DNA of 53,208 nucleotides from an uncultured Eubacteriales bacterium (GTDB lineage Bacteria > Bacillota > Clostridia > Christensenellales > Aristaeellaceae): the NCBI GenBank assembly GCA_944349545.1, contig CALVNG010000007.1, positions 1 to 53,208 of the forward strand, read 5' to 3'. This document shows, piece after piece, positions 17,000 to 25,438 of this stretch. The notes under the pieces were generated by a model, which made no database searches, was not told the DNA's origin, and was given only the letters and a program-made list of their open reading frames with translations. The translations under genes were made by a program, and so were the position numbers. Each line of letters starts with the position of its first letter. Positions within the stretch are counted from its first letter, which is position 1.

Positions 17000-17449
17000 T
17001 TATTCGAGGGATTCGCCGCGGTCCAGGCGGTCGATCATGCCCACGCGGCGCGCGTGGCGCTCGCCCTCAAAGGCGGTCATCAGCCAGATGCGCACGATGT
17101 CCTTGGCAAGCTCGCTGCCCAGCACCCTTGCGCCCAGCGCCAGCATGTTGGCGTTGTTGTGCAGGCGGCTCATCTTGGCGGAATAGGTATCCGAGCAGGT
17201 AACGCAGCGGATGCCGTGCACCTTGCTCGCCGCCATGCCGATGCCCACGCCCGTGCCGCACATGACGATGCCCATGCTGCATTCGCCGCTGGCGACGGCG
17301 TTGGCGGCGCGCGCGCCGTAGATGGGGTAATCCACGCTTTCGTGGCTGTTGGTGCCAAAGTCCTTGTAGGGGATGCCCAGCTCGTCCAGAACGGCGATAA
17401 CGTGCGGCTTGAGGTCGATGCCGGCGTGGTCACAGGCGATGGCGATCAT
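17000..17449 (-). CDS. rpiB: Ribose-5-phosphate isomerase B
   Basis: Interconverts ribose-5-phosphate and ribulose-5-phosphate in the pentose phosphate pathway. The 149-residue length is the family norm. The start IAIACDHAG, the catalytic-cysteine segment MCGTGVGIGMAASK, RCVTCSDTYSAKMSRLHNNANMLALG and the C-terminal FEGERHARRVGMID are all diagnostic. The ATG has AAGGAGG about 10 nt upstream. It has its own promoter and is divergent from the solute-binding-like gene. Confidence 0.97.
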   Translation of the reverse strand: MIAIACDHAGIDLKPHVIAVLDELGIPYKDFGTNSHESVDYPIYGARAANAVASGECSMGIVMCGTGVGIGMAASKVHGIRCVTCSDTYSAKMSRLHNNANMLALGARVLGSELAKDIVRIWLMTAFEGERHARRVGMIDRLDRGESLE

Positions 17450-17485
17450 GAATCGGGTGCCTCCTTGTGTAAGCTTGTTGCATTC

Positions 17486-17514
17486 AGTATAGCATGTTTG
17501 AGGCCCAAGGTCCA
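17486..17514 (-). promoter_or_regulatory. Promoter of rpiB
   Basis: On the minus strand TGGACC (17514-17509) and TATACT (17491-17486) with a 17-bp spacer; the -35 matches only 4 of 6. Confidence 0.55.
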
Positions 17515-17586
17515 GCGCTGCGGCGGGCATGTTGGCCTTGGTCGCGGCATATCCTTGGGCGATCTTGCGCAAAAGGGGGGAGGGGC

Positions 17587-18660
17587 GTGCGGGGACGGCG
17601 GGCCAGCCTGATTCTGTCGCTGCTGATGACGGCGGCGCTGATCTATCTGCTGCCGGGGCTGCTGGGCAGTCTGGGCGGCGGGGACGGCAACCGCATGGAC
17701 GAGCGGCTGCGTCCGCCCCGGATGCGCACGCTCACCGTATGGCTTATGCCCGGAGCGGTGAACGACCGCAAGCTGCTCAACGAGGCCTGCGCTGCCTTTG
17801 AAAAGGAGTATCCGGGCGTGCGGGTGTTCCTGCGCACGGTGACGGCGGAGGAATGGACCGCTCCGGACGCGGTGCTTCCGGATGTGGCGCTGCTGGCGAC
17901 AGGAAGCCTGAACATTCCAGAAAAGGTCCTCCTTCCCCTGGCGGGCATGGGGGAGGCGGGCGCGTCGGGCAGAAGCGGCGGCATTGACTATGCCCTGCCG
18001 CTATGGCTGGAAGCCAACGTGCTCAGCCTTCCTACGGAATGGGTGGAACCGGCGGCCACCGCACAGCCTGCTCCCGGTTCGCTCCTGGCCAGTCCGCCGC
18101 CGGAGGCGGAGGCAAGCGGCATGGCCGCCGCGGAGAACCTGCCCTGGCGAAAGCTGCTGGAACCGGGCGCGCTGGCCCTGCCGCAGGGCGTGGCGTTGCA
18201 GCAGCTGATGTTTGTCTGTCCCGCACAGATCCGGGGCGAGCTGGCGGCGCTCGGAGCGCACGCGGAGACTGGCGCGTCGCAGGCGCGCGTGTGCACGCTG
18301 GGAGAGCACCTTGCGGCCTTGCGCGGAGGAGAAGCGCGGGTCGCCTGCCTGCTTGCCCCGGCCGTGAGCGATCGTGTGCGCTACGCGGCCCTGGCGCGCG
18401 ACGGCGAGGACGCGCGGGCGTTCATCGGCATGCTGGCGTCGGACAGCTGGCAGGCTCGGGCTGCGGCGGCGGACATGATACCGGCGCTTGTGCAGGACGG
18501 AGCTGGAAACGAGATAACCCGGACGGCGCTGGAACGGTTTTCACAGGGCATGACGCTGCCCAATGCCTTTGCCCACACGGTACAGGAGCTGCAGAGCCTG
18601 TGCCTGGACGCGTTCGTGCGCGCGGCCGACCCGGTGGAAACGCTGCTGCGCCTGCGCTGA
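17587..18660 (+). CDS. Membrane-anchored protein resembling a family 1 solute-binding protein
   Basis: Predicted 357-residue protein with a short basic N-terminus and one hydrophobic anchor (about residues 7-28). The next part, MRTLTVWLMPGAVNDRKLLN with ACAAFEKEYPGVRVFL, resembles the first lobe of extracellular sugar-type solute-binding proteins, but there is no lipobox and no transporter gene nearby. The middle is Ala-rich and low complexity. The GTG start lies just after a GGGGGGAGGGG tract. Its role is unknown. It may be a surface sensor, and its position 68 bp before the sporulation-type regulator raises the possibility of a sporulation link (inference). Confidence 0.65.
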   Translation: MRGRRASLILSLLMTAALIYLLPGLLGSLGGGDGNRMDERLRPPRMRTLTVWLMPGAVNDRKLLNEACAAFEKEYPGVRVFLRTVTAEEWTAPDAVLPDVALLATGSLNIPEKVLLPLAGMGEAGASGRSGGIDYALPLWLEANVLSLPTEWVEPAATAQPAPGSLLASPPPEAEASGMAAAENLPWRKLLEPGALALPQGVALQQLMFVCPAQIRGELAALGAHAETGASQARVCTLGEHLAALRGGEARVACLLAPAVSDRVRYAALARDGEDARAFIGMLASDSWQARAAAADMIPALVQDGAGNEITRTALERFSQGMTLPNAFAHTVQELQSLCLDAFVRAADPVETLLRLR

Positions 18661-18662
18661 GC

Positions 18663-18692
18663 GTATAAATCTTCCACAGCCTTTTCATACTA
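18663..18692 (+). promoter_or_regulatory. Sigma-G/sigma-F type promoter of the RsfA-like gene
   Basis: GTATA (18663-18667) and CATACTA (18686-18692), 18 bp apart, match the sigma-G consensus GHATR / CATNHTA at every defined position. Transcription would start near 18699, ahead of GGAGG at 18715-18719. It begins right after the stop codon of the upstream gene. Confidence 0.7.
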
Positions 18693-18728
18693 TGCCGTGT
18701 ACCCAATATCCGTCGGAGGCGATGAAAC

Positions 18729-19427
18729 ATGACTCAGACCACCCATCCCAGAGGCGGCTGGCAACAGGAGGAAATTGACCTGCTGTTTTCCGCCGTGAAG
18801 GAGGCCGCCGAGAACGGGCGTCCCCTGCGCGACGTTTTTAGTGAAGTGGGCGGACAGCTGTCGCGCAAGCCCAACAGCATACGTAACTTCTACTATGCCA
18901 GGGTGCGCGAGGCGCCTCAGCTGGCGGCCCGGCAGGCGCCGCTGCGCACCTTCACCGCCGAGGAACTGCATGCATTGCTGCGCGACGTGCTGGTGGGACG
19001 CGGACGCGGCGAAAGCGTGCGCGCCTGTGTGAACCGCCTGGCCGGAGGCGACCGGGCGGGGATGCTGCGCTACCAGAACAAATATCGCTCCGTGCTCAAG
19101 AACAGGCCCGAAATGCTCATGGAGGTGGCCAACGAGCTGCGCGCCGAGGGCCTGCCATGTCCTGACGACGTGCTGGCATGCCGCCGCTACAATCTGGCGG
19201 GCAGGCAGCAGGCCAGCCTTGCGGCGCTGGAAAAGCACATGGCGGACCCGTGCGTGCGGCGGATGGTGGAGGGGCTGACCATGCTGCTGGAGCGCGCCGC
19301 GGAGACGCCCCCGCAGGGAGAAAACACCGTGCCCTACCACAAGTGGGCGGAGGCCCGCCGCGAGGCGGACCGGCTGAAGGTAGAGGTCGATCTGCTCAAA
19401 ATGGCGCTGGAGGATGCCCAGCACTGA
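18729..19427 (+). CDS. Myb/SANT-domain DNA-binding protein, RsfA-like sporulation regulator
   Basis: A 232-residue protein with an N-terminal Myb-like helix-turn-helix (about 9-62: GGWQQEEIDLLFSAVKEA, VGGQLSRKPNSIRNFYYARV) like that of the prespore regulator RsfA. The rest is helical, ending in a likely coiled coil (ARREADRLKVEVDLLKMALE) that could mediate oligomerisation. A forespore-type promoter lies directly upstream, which supports a sporulation role independently of homology. The ATG has GGAGG 9 nt upstream. It ends at a terminator shared with brnQ. Confidence 0.75.
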   Translation: MTQTTHPRGGWQQEEIDLLFSAVKEAAENGRPLRDVFSEVGGQLSRKPNSIRNFYYARVREAPQLAARQAPLRTFTAEELHALLRDVLVGRGRGESVRACVNRLAGGDRAGMLRYQNKYRSVLKNRPEMLMEVANELRAEGLPCPDDVLACRRYNLAGRQQASLAALEKHMADPCVRRMVEGLTMLLERAAETPPQGENTVPYHKWAEARREADRLKVEVDLLKMALEDAQH

Positions 19428-19449
19428 AAAGCCCTTATATGAAAAGAAA

Positions 19450-19477
19450 AAAGGCCGCCGGTTAGCGGGCGGCCTTT
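19450..19477. terminator. Bidirectional terminator between the RsfA-like gene and brnQ
   Basis: AAAGGCCGCC (19450-19459) pairs with 19468-19477, with an 8-nt loop. There is a T-run on the minus side and TTTCT on the plus side. The brnQ stop codon lies in the loop. Confidence 0.8.
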
Positions 19478-20811
19478 CTGCTGCGCGCCCATCGAAGCGT
19501 CAGTCCCAACGCCAGCCCCACGGCCGCCGGGCACACCCAGCCCAGCCCCAGTCCATAAAGGGGCAAATAAGCCTTGGCAAAGCCGATCGCGCCTTCCAGA
19601 CGCAAGGAGGCGGCGGCTCCGGCAGGCAGGGCGCCGAAAAAGTCAAAGAGCGCGACTGCCAGCGTCAGTCCCGTGACCAGCCGGTAGACCAGCGGATCGT
19701 GCCCGAACCATCTGCCCGTGTGCCCCAACAGAATCAGCGTGATCGCCAGGGGATAGAGCAGCATCAGCACCGGCAAGGACCAGTTCAGAATGGCCGTCAG
19801 TCCCAAGTTGGCGATCAGGAAGGAAAGCCCGCTGAAAAGCAACGCCCACACCTTGTAGCCGGGCCCCTTGGGGAACATCGCCACAAAGGTTTCCGCGCAG
19901 CTGGTCACCAGCCCCACAGAGGTTTTCAGGCAGGCCAGCGTGACGGTGACGGCCAGGATCAGCGTGCCGGCCGTCCCGTAATGATGATTGGCCAGGAGCG
20001 ACAGCACCTCGCCGCCGTTGGCCGCTTCCGCGGAGATGGCGCGGCTCTGCACGCCCATGAACGTGACGACGATATAGATGCCCGCCATGATGAGGCAGCT
20101 GAACAGGCCGGAGAGAACCGTGTTTGCGGCCACAGCCTCCGGTCGCGTCACGCCTGAGCCGCGGATGACGTTGATCACCACGATCCCGAAGGCCAGCCCG
20201 GCCAGCGCGTCCATGGTGTTGTAGCCCTCCAGAAAGCCGGAAAAAAACGGATTGGAACGGTAGCTGCCCAGGGGTTCCGGAGCCATGGCGGCGGGTCTGA
20301 GCAGTACCGTCACGGCCAGCACGCCAAAGGACAGCAGAAAAAGCGGCGTCAGCGTGCGGCCGATCGAAGTGAGGATGCTGGCCGGACGCAGCGAGAGCGC
20401 CGCGACAATGGCAAAGAACGCCAGCGAAAACAGGGCCAGCGCCAGGGAACTGCCCTCTGCCCCGACCAGCGGCTCCACCCCCAGGGTGAAGGGCACGGTT
20501 GCGCAGCGGGGAATGGCGAAGAAAGGGCCGATGGTCAGATACAGCGCGCATGTAAAGCACACGCCATAGGGGCGGCTCACCTTTTGGCTGAGGGAAAGCA
20601 GCCCGTCGCTGCGGGTGATGCCGATGGCGGCGACGCCCAGCAGCGGGAGCCCAACGCCCGTGACCAGCAGGCCCGCAATGGCGGGCCATACGGATGTCCC
20701 GGCCTGCCGGCCCAGGTAGGCGGGGAAAATCAGATTGCCCGCGCCAAAGAACATGCCAAAGAGCATCGTGGCAACCAGAACCATTTCCTTGGGGGTCAGC
20801 TTGCTTTTCAT
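19462..20811 (-). CDS. brnQ: Branched-chain amino acid transporter (LIVCS family)
   Basis: Inner-membrane cation-coupled importer of leucine, isoleucine and valine, 449 residues with about 12 hydrophobic segments. The N-terminus FGMFFGAGNLIFPAYLG is the family signature, and VTRSDGLLSL-like and ETFVAMFPKG segments also fit. The ATG at 20811 follows AGGAAGG. The frame extends 52 codons further upstream, but that stretch has no ribosome site and contains the promoter. I saw no T-box or similar leader, so control of transport is not evident from the sequence. Confidence 0.93.
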   Translation of the reverse strand: MKSKLTPKEMVLVATMLFGMFFGAGNLIFPAYLGRQAGTSVWPAIAGLLVTGVGLPLLGVAAIGITRSDGLLSLSQKVSRPYGVCFTCALYLTIGPFFAIPRCATVPFTLGVEPLVGAEGSSLALALFSLAFFAIVAALSLRPASILTSIGRTLTPLFLLSFGVLAVTVLLRPAAMAPEPLGSYRSNPFFSGFLEGYNTMDALAGLAFGIVVINVIRGSGVTRPEAVAANTVLSGLFSCLIMAGIYIVVTFMGVQSRAISAEAANGGEVLSLLANHHYGTAGTLILAVTVTLACLKTSVGLVTSCAETFVAMFPKGPGYKVWALLFSGLSFLIANLGLTAILNWSLPVLMLLYPLAITLILLGHTGRWFGHDPLVYRLVTGLTLAVALFDFFGALPAGAAASLRLEGAIGFAKAYLPLYGLGLGWVCPAAVGLALGLTLRWARSRKAAR

Positions 20812-20863
20812 GAGGTCAGCCCTTCCTGTACATATCGAACCAAATGCGGCCTGCATTTGTATC

Positions 20864-20872
20864 AGTATATCA
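20864..20872 (-). promoter_or_regulatory. Extended -10 promoter of brnQ
   Basis: On the minus strand TGATATACT fits an extended -10. A TTGACA at 20882-20877 is too close to serve this -10 but could pair with TACAAA (20861-20856, 15 bp). Confidence 0.5.
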
Positions 20873-20959
20873 TGCGTGTCAAGGCGGGACACATGCTTTT
20901 GTCTGCGGAGACATTGGCAAGGCAGAGCCCTGCTGCGCCGGATTTTTCGGCATGCCGAA

Positions 20960-20983
20960 GGGCGCATCCAACCGGATGCGCCC
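20960..20983. terminator. Hairpin after the ABC exporter operon
   Basis: GGGCGCATCC (20960-20969) pairs perfectly with 20974-20983 around an AACC loop. A second palindrome TTCGGCATGCCGAA adjoins it (20947-20960). The minus-strand ABC gene ends at 21006. The T-run is poor in that direction. Confidence 0.55.
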
Positions 20984-21005
20984 CATTATTATTGAAAGAA
21001 CAAAC

Positions 21006-22919
21006 TCACTCCAGCTCAAACGCTCCGGTATACAGCCGGTAGTATGCGCCCTTCTGGGCGATCAGATCCTCGTGGCTGCCGCGCTCGATGATGCGGCCAT
21101 GATCGAGCACCATGATGGCGTCGGAGTTGCGGACCGTAGACAGGCGGTGCGCGATGACGAACACCGTGCGGCCCTGCATGAGCGCATCCATGCCCTTTTG
21201 CACGATGCTCTCGGTTCGGGTATCAATGGAGGAGGTGGCTTCGTCCAGGATCATTACGGGAGGGTCGGCTACGGCGGCGCGCGCAATGGAAATCAGCTGG
21301 CGCTGGCCCTGGCTCAGACCGCTGCCGTCGCCGGTGAGGATGGTCTGGTAGCCGTTGGGCAGCATGCGGATGAAGGCGTCGGCGTTGACCAGCCTGGCGG
21401 CGCGGATGCAGTCCTCATCGGTGGCATCGAGCTTGCCGTAGCGCAGGTTCTCCATCACCGTGCCGGTAAAGAGGTTGACGTCCTGCAGCACCATGCCCAG
21501 CGAGCGGCGCAGGTCGCTCTTGCGGATCTTGTTGATGTTGATGCCGTCGTAGCGGATCTTGCCGTCGGCGATGTCGTAGAAGCGGTTGAGCAAATTGGTG
21601 ATGGTGGTTTTGCCCGCGCCCGTGGCGCCCACGAAGGCGATCTTCTGGCCGGGCTTTGCGTAGAGCGAGATGTTGTGCAGCACCGTCTTGTCCGGCACGT
21701 AGCCGAAATCCACGTCGTCCAGCACGATGTCGCCCCTGAGCTCGGTATAGGTCAAAGTGCCGTCGTGATGCGGATGTTTCCAGGCCCACAGGCCGGTGCG
21801 CTCCTCGCTTTCCACGATCTGCCCGTTTTCGCGCCGCACGTTGACCAGCGTCACATAGCCGTCGTCGTGTTCGCTGGGTTCATCCATCAGGCGGAAGATG
21901 CGCTCCGCGCCCGCCAACGCCATGATGACGGCGCTGAGCTGCTGGCTGACCTGGCTCAGGGGCATCACAAAGCTGCGCGACAGCGTCATGAACGAGGCGA
22001 TCATGCCCAGCGTGACCACGTCGGCGCCAGCCAGGCCCACGTTGGGCAGTCCGGCCAGACCCATGGCCGCGCCCACCACGGCCAGCAGCACATAGAGCAG
22101 ATGGCCCAGGTTGTTGTTCACGGGACCCAGAATGTTGGCGAACTTGTTGGCCGCGGTGGCGTTGCGGCACAGCTCGTCGTTGCGGCGGTCAAATTCCTCG
22201 ATGGCCTTCTGCTCGTGACAGAATACCTTGACCACCTTCTGGCCGTTGATCATCTCTTCGATGTAGCCGTTGACGTCGGCCAGGGACTGCTGCTGCTTGA
22301 CGAAATACTTGCCGCTCTGCCCGCTCACCCGCTTGGTGATGTAGAGCATCAAAAGCGCGAAGGCCAGCACAAACAGCGTAAGCCACAGGCTCAGGGACAG
22401 CATGGCGCAGACCACCGCCACCAGCGAGACCACCGAGGAGAGCACCTGTGGCAGCGCTTGGGCGATCATCTGACGAAGCGTGTCGGTGTCGTTGGTAAAA
22501 TGGCTCATGACCTCGCCGTGACTGTGCGTGTCAAAGTAGCGGATGGGCAGCGTCTGCATGTGGGCGAACATCTCGTCGCGCACGTTCTTGAGCACGCCCT
22601 GCGCCACGGTGACCATCAGCCGGTTGTAGAAGTAGCCGGAAACCATGCCCACGATATAGACGCAGACCATCACGCCCAGGGCCCTGGCCAGGCCGGTAAA
22701 GACGGGCTCAGCCTGCAAAAGCAGCGGGGAGATATAGTCGTCGATCAATACGCCGATAAACGTGGAACTGAGCACGCTGGCCACGGCGCTGAGGATGATG
22801 CACAGTACCACCAACAGCAGCCTGAGGCGGTAACGCGCCACATAGCTCATCAGCCTGCGGACGGTCTGGCCCACATCCTGGGGCTTTACGCCTCCGCGCA
22901 TTCTCATGCCGCGCATCAT
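21006..22919 (-). CDS. ABC exporter subunit, permease fused to ATPase (canonical catalytic site)
   Basis: Half of a predicted heterodimeric multidrug-type exporter, 637 residues. Six transmembrane helices (about 25-320) precede the nucleotide-binding domain with Walker A GATGAGKTT, signature LSQGQRQ, Walker B VMILDEATSS with its catalytic Glu, and the switch His in VIAHRLSTV. A 20-odd residue insert before the ATPase (EERTGLWAWKHPHHDG) is unusual. It overlaps the preceding ABC gene by 4 bp. The substrate is unknown; the MarR gene at the head of the operon suggests a toxic compound or drug. Confidence 0.93.
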   Translation of the reverse strand: MMRGMRMRGGVKPQDVGQTVRRLMSYVARYRLRLLLVVLCIILSAVASVLSSTFIGVLIDDYISPLLLQAEPVFTGLARALGVMVCVYIVGMVSGYFYNRLMVTVAQGVLKNVRDEMFAHMQTLPIRYFDTHSHGEVMSHFTNDTDTLRQMIAQALPQVLSSVVSLVAVVCAMLSLSLWLTLFVLAFALLMLYITKRVSGQSGKYFVKQQQSLADVNGYIEEMINGQKVVKVFCHEQKAIEEFDRRNDELCRNATAANKFANILGPVNNNLGHLLYVLLAVVGAAMGLAGLPNVGLAGADVVTLGMIASFMTLSRSFVMPLSQVSQQLSAVIMALAGAERIFRLMDEPSEHDDGYVTLVNVRRENGQIVESEERTGLWAWKHPHHDGTLTYTELRGDIVLDDVDFGYVPDKTVLHNISLYAKPGQKIAFVGATGAGKTTITNLLNRFYDIADGKIRYDGININKIRKSDLRRSLGMVLQDVNLFTGTVMENLRYGKLDATDEDCIRAARLVNADAFIRMLPNGYQTILTGDGSGLSQGQRQLISIARAAVADPPVMILDEATSSIDTRTESIVQKGMDALMQGRTVFVIAHRLSTVRNSDAIMVLDHGRIIERGSHEDLIAQKGAYYRLYTGAFELE

Positions 22920-24664
22920 TCCTCATCGCCTCCCTTCATCTGGGATTCATAGACCTCGCGGTAAATGGGGCTTCGGCTCATCAGCTCGCTGTGCGTGCCC
23001 ACGTCCAGCACGCGGCCCTCGTCCAGCACTACGATCTGATCCGCGTCCATCACGCTGGCCACGCGCTGGGCGATGATGATTTTGGTCACGTTGGGAATCT
23101 CCTCGCGGAACGCCTGACGGATCAGCGCGTCGGTGGCGGTGTCCACGGCGCTGGTGGAGTCGTCCAGAATCAGCACCTTGGGGTTTTTCAAAAGCGCGCG
23201 GGCGATGCACAGGCGCTGCTTCTGGCCGCCGGAGACGTTGGTGCCGCCCTGTTCGATGTAGGTGTCGTATCCGTCGGGGAAGGACTGGATGAAGCCGTCC
23301 GCCTGCGCCAGCTTGCAGGCATGGATCATTTCCTCGTCGGTGGCGTGCTCGTTGCCCCAGCGCAGGTTGTCCTTGATGGTACCGGAGAACAGCTCGTTCT
23401 TCTGCAAGACGAAGGCCACGGCGTCACGCAGGGTTTCCAGGTCGTAGCGGCGCACATCCACGCCGCCCACCGATACGCTGCCCTCGCTCACATCATACAG
23501 GCGCGGAATCAGCTGCACCAGGCTTGACTTGGAGGAACCTGTGCCGCCCAGGATGCCTACGGTCTGCCCGGAGGCGATGCTCAGATTCACATGGTCCAGC
23601 ACGGGCTTTTCGGCCCTGGCGTTGTAGCGGAAGGTCACGTCGTCAAAGACGATGGAGCCGTCCGTCACTGCCGTTACCGCATTTTCGGGCGATACGATGG
23701 CGCTTTTCTCCTGCAGCACCTCGTCGATGCGCTCCATGGAGGCGCGGGAAATCACGATCATGACAAACACCATGCTCAGCATCATCAGGCTGGAAAGGAT
23801 CTGCATGGTGTAGGTAAACAGGCTGGTCAGTTCGCCTGTGGACAGGCCCAGCGCCGCGTCGCCGCCGCACGCCACCACAGCCTTGGCGCCGAACCAGCTG
23901 ATGAGCAGCATGCAGCCGTACACGGAAAACTGCATCAGCGGCATGTTGAAGGCGAGGAGGCGCTCGGCGTGCGAGAAATCCTCATAGATATCGCGCGAGA
24001 TGACACCGAACTTCTTCTCCTCGTGAGCTTCACGCACAAAGGACTTGACCACGCGGATGCCGCGCAGGTTTTCGCCCACCACGCCGTTGAGGCGGTCATA
24101 GAGCCTGAACACGCGCTCAAAAATCGGATGCGCGTGGCTGGCCACCAGGTACAGGCCCGCGCCCAGCACCGGGATGAAGGCCAGGAAGATCACCGACAGC
24201 TGCCAGTCGATGCAGATGGAGGCGGCCAGCGAAAAGACCAGCATGAACGGCGCGCGCACCGCGATGCGGATGATCATTTGGTAAGCGTTCTGCACGTTGG
24301 TAATATCCGTGGTCATGCGCGTGACCAGGCCGCCGGTGGAAAACTTGTCGATGTTGGAAAAGGAATACTCCTGCACATGGCTGTACATGTCCTTGCGCAG
24401 GTTCTTGGCAAAGCCCGCCGAGGCCATGGCCGCATACTTGCCCGCCAGCGCGCCGAAGCACAGCGACATCAGCGCCGCCAGAATCAGAATCAGCCCTGTT
24501 TTGAGAATGTAGGGCATGTTGCCGCCGTTGATTCCCCGGTCGATCAGATCGGCCATGATCAGCGGGATCACAACCTCCATCACCACCTCCAGGGACACGA
24601 AAATCGGTGCCTTGATGGATACGCCCCTGAATTCCCGAATGCTTTTCATCAGGCGTTTGACCAT
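22916..24664 (-). CDS. ABC exporter subunit, permease fused to ATPase (degenerate Walker B)
   Basis: Partner half-transporter of 582 residues. Six transmembrane helices (about 18-310) precede Walker A GGTGSSKSS, signature NVSGGQKQR, Walker B VLILDDSTSAVD and the switch segment IIAQRVASV. The catalytic Glu is Asp and the switch His is Gln. Asymmetric sites like this are typical of heterodimeric exporters of the TM287/288 type, so the change is expected rather than a sign of decay. It starts 38 bp downstream of the MarR gene and overlaps the next gene by 4 bp. Confidence 0.93.
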   Translation of the reverse strand: MVKRLMKSIREFRGVSIKAPIFVSLEVVMEVVIPLIMADLIDRGINGGNMPYILKTGLILILAALMSLCFGALAGKYAAMASAGFAKNLRKDMYSHVQEYSFSNIDKFSTGGLVTRMTTDITNVQNAYQMIIRIAVRAPFMLVFSLAASICIDWQLSVIFLAFIPVLGAGLYLVASHAHPIFERVFRLYDRLNGVVGENLRGIRVVKSFVREAHEEKKFGVISRDIYEDFSHAERLLAFNMPLMQFSVYGCMLLISWFGAKAVVACGGDAALGLSTGELTSLFTYTMQILSSLMMLSMVFVMIVISRASMERIDEVLQEKSAIVSPENAVTAVTDGSIVFDDVTFRYNARAEKPVLDHVNLSIASGQTVGILGGTGSSKSSLVQLIPRLYDVSEGSVSVGGVDVRRYDLETLRDAVAFVLQKNELFSGTIKDNLRWGNEHATDEEMIHACKLAQADGFIQSFPDGYDTYIEQGGTNVSGGQKQRLCIARALLKNPKVLILDDSTSAVDTATDALIRQAFREEIPNVTKIIIAQRVASVMDADQIVVLDEGRVLDVGTHSELMSRSPIYREVYESQMKGGDEE

Positions 24665-24702
24665 TTATTACCCTCCTTGCTTGAAATGATCCGGAAGCGC
24701 CG

Positions 24703-25131
24703 TTACTCCAGGTTTTGGAACATGCGGTCCAGAAAGCCGTAGAGCGTCTGGACCTCCTGAGGGGAAAACCCGCTGAGCAGCCTGGTGTCCACGGTTGTGC
24801 CGGTCTGGCACATCTGCTGCACCAGCCTGCGGGAACGCTCCGTCAGCATCACCTTTTTCAGCCGGGCGTCGTGAGGCACGCTTTGCCGCTCCACCAGCCC
24901 CTTCTGTTCCATCAGCCGCAGCACCCGCGACGCGGTGGAGCGGGTGATGCCGAACTCGCTTTCCAGGTCCTTCTGATAAACGTCACGGTCCGCATGCTCG
25001 CTCAAAAAACGGACGATGCGGCCGTTGGTGCCGCTGACAGCCTCCATCTCATACTGCGTGACAGACCGCTGCACATATCGGCGGATGCGGTTGTCCAGAC
25101 GGTGGATGTCAATCCCGATTTTCCGTTGCAT
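24703..25131 (-). CDS. MarR-family transcriptional regulator
   Basis: Winged-helix regulator of 142 residues. The recognition region is DVYQKDLESEFGITRSTASR followed by VLRLMEQKGLVERQSVPHDARLKKVMLTE, the wing and DxRxK motif of the family. The ATG at 25131 is preceded by GGAGG; an upstream in-frame ATG at 25185 would lie in the promoter. It heads the operon with the two ABC exporter subunits and probably represses it, acting at the palindrome between promoter and start codon. Confidence 0.93.
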   Translation of the reverse strand: MQRKIGIDIHRLDNRIRRYVQRSVTQYEMEAVSGTNGRIVRFLSEHADRDVYQKDLESEFGITRSTASRVLRLMEQKGLVERQSVPHDARLKKVMLTERSRRLVQQMCQTGTTVDTRLLSGFSPQEVQTLYGFLDRMFQNLE

Positions 25132-25162
25132 TAGCACCTCCAGCCTTCCCGAATGTTTTATA

Positions 25163-25175
25163 TGCAACAGTTGCA
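25163..25175. promoter_or_regulatory. Probable MarR operator
   Basis: Perfect 13-bp palindrome TGCAACAGTTGCA, located about 10-20 bp downstream of the -10 of the MarR-ABC promoter, where binding would block transcription. MarR proteins typically bind TTGC/GCAA-type palindromes in their own promoters. Confidence 0.6.
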
Positions 25176-25183
25176 CATCGAAC

Positions 25184-25211
25184 ATTATATTCGGAAAAAG
25201 TTTTTTGTCAA
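25184..25211 (-). promoter_or_regulatory. Promoter of the marR-ABC exporter operon
   Basis: On the minus strand TTGACA (25211-25206) and TATAAT (25189-25184) are separated by 16 bp: both hexamers are perfect. Confidence 0.85.
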
Positions 25212-25325
25212 CCGAACAGCAAAAATTTTTGACGGTGTGTGTCTGTCGTGTTGTTACAAACAGGACTGGAAAAGATGGGAGTATTTACGCGCAGGATTCC
25301 GTTACATTATAAAGAGGAGGAAACC

Positions 25326-25367
25326 CCGGTCACAGATCGTTTACAAGTGTAAACCATCTGTGACCGG
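25326..25367. repeat. 42-bp near-perfect inverted repeat
   Basis: Two 20-bp arms (25326-25345 and 25348-25367) are complementary at 19 of 20 positions around a 2-bp centre. The inner part reads GTTTACAAGTGTAAAC and the outer arms carry GGTCACAGAT and its complement. No T-run follows. It lies in the 285-bp gap between the divergent MarR and metallophosphoesterase promoters, next to a TATAAA/AGGAGG stretch (25304-25319) that leads into no gene. Its function is unknown; a protein-binding site is the simplest reading. Confidence 0.8.
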
Positions 25368-25438
25368 ATGTATCGGATTTGTGCCGAAAATGCGCGCTTC
25401 CTCATCAAAAGCGTAATGCTTTTCTTAGAAAGAGGCCG

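Noticed and set aside
20812-20960. T-box or amino-acid riboswitch before brnQ
   Set aside because: The distance from promoter to start is short and I see neither a T-box sequence nor a leader terminator.
22916-24664. Degenerate Walker B (LDD) as evidence of a dead ABC transporter
   Set aside because: Its partner retains a full catalytic site, and one degenerate site is normal in heterodimeric exporters.
25153-25416. 87-codon plus-strand frame through the MarR promoter region
   Set aside because: It runs across the MarR promoter and the 42-bp inverted repeat and has no ribosome site.
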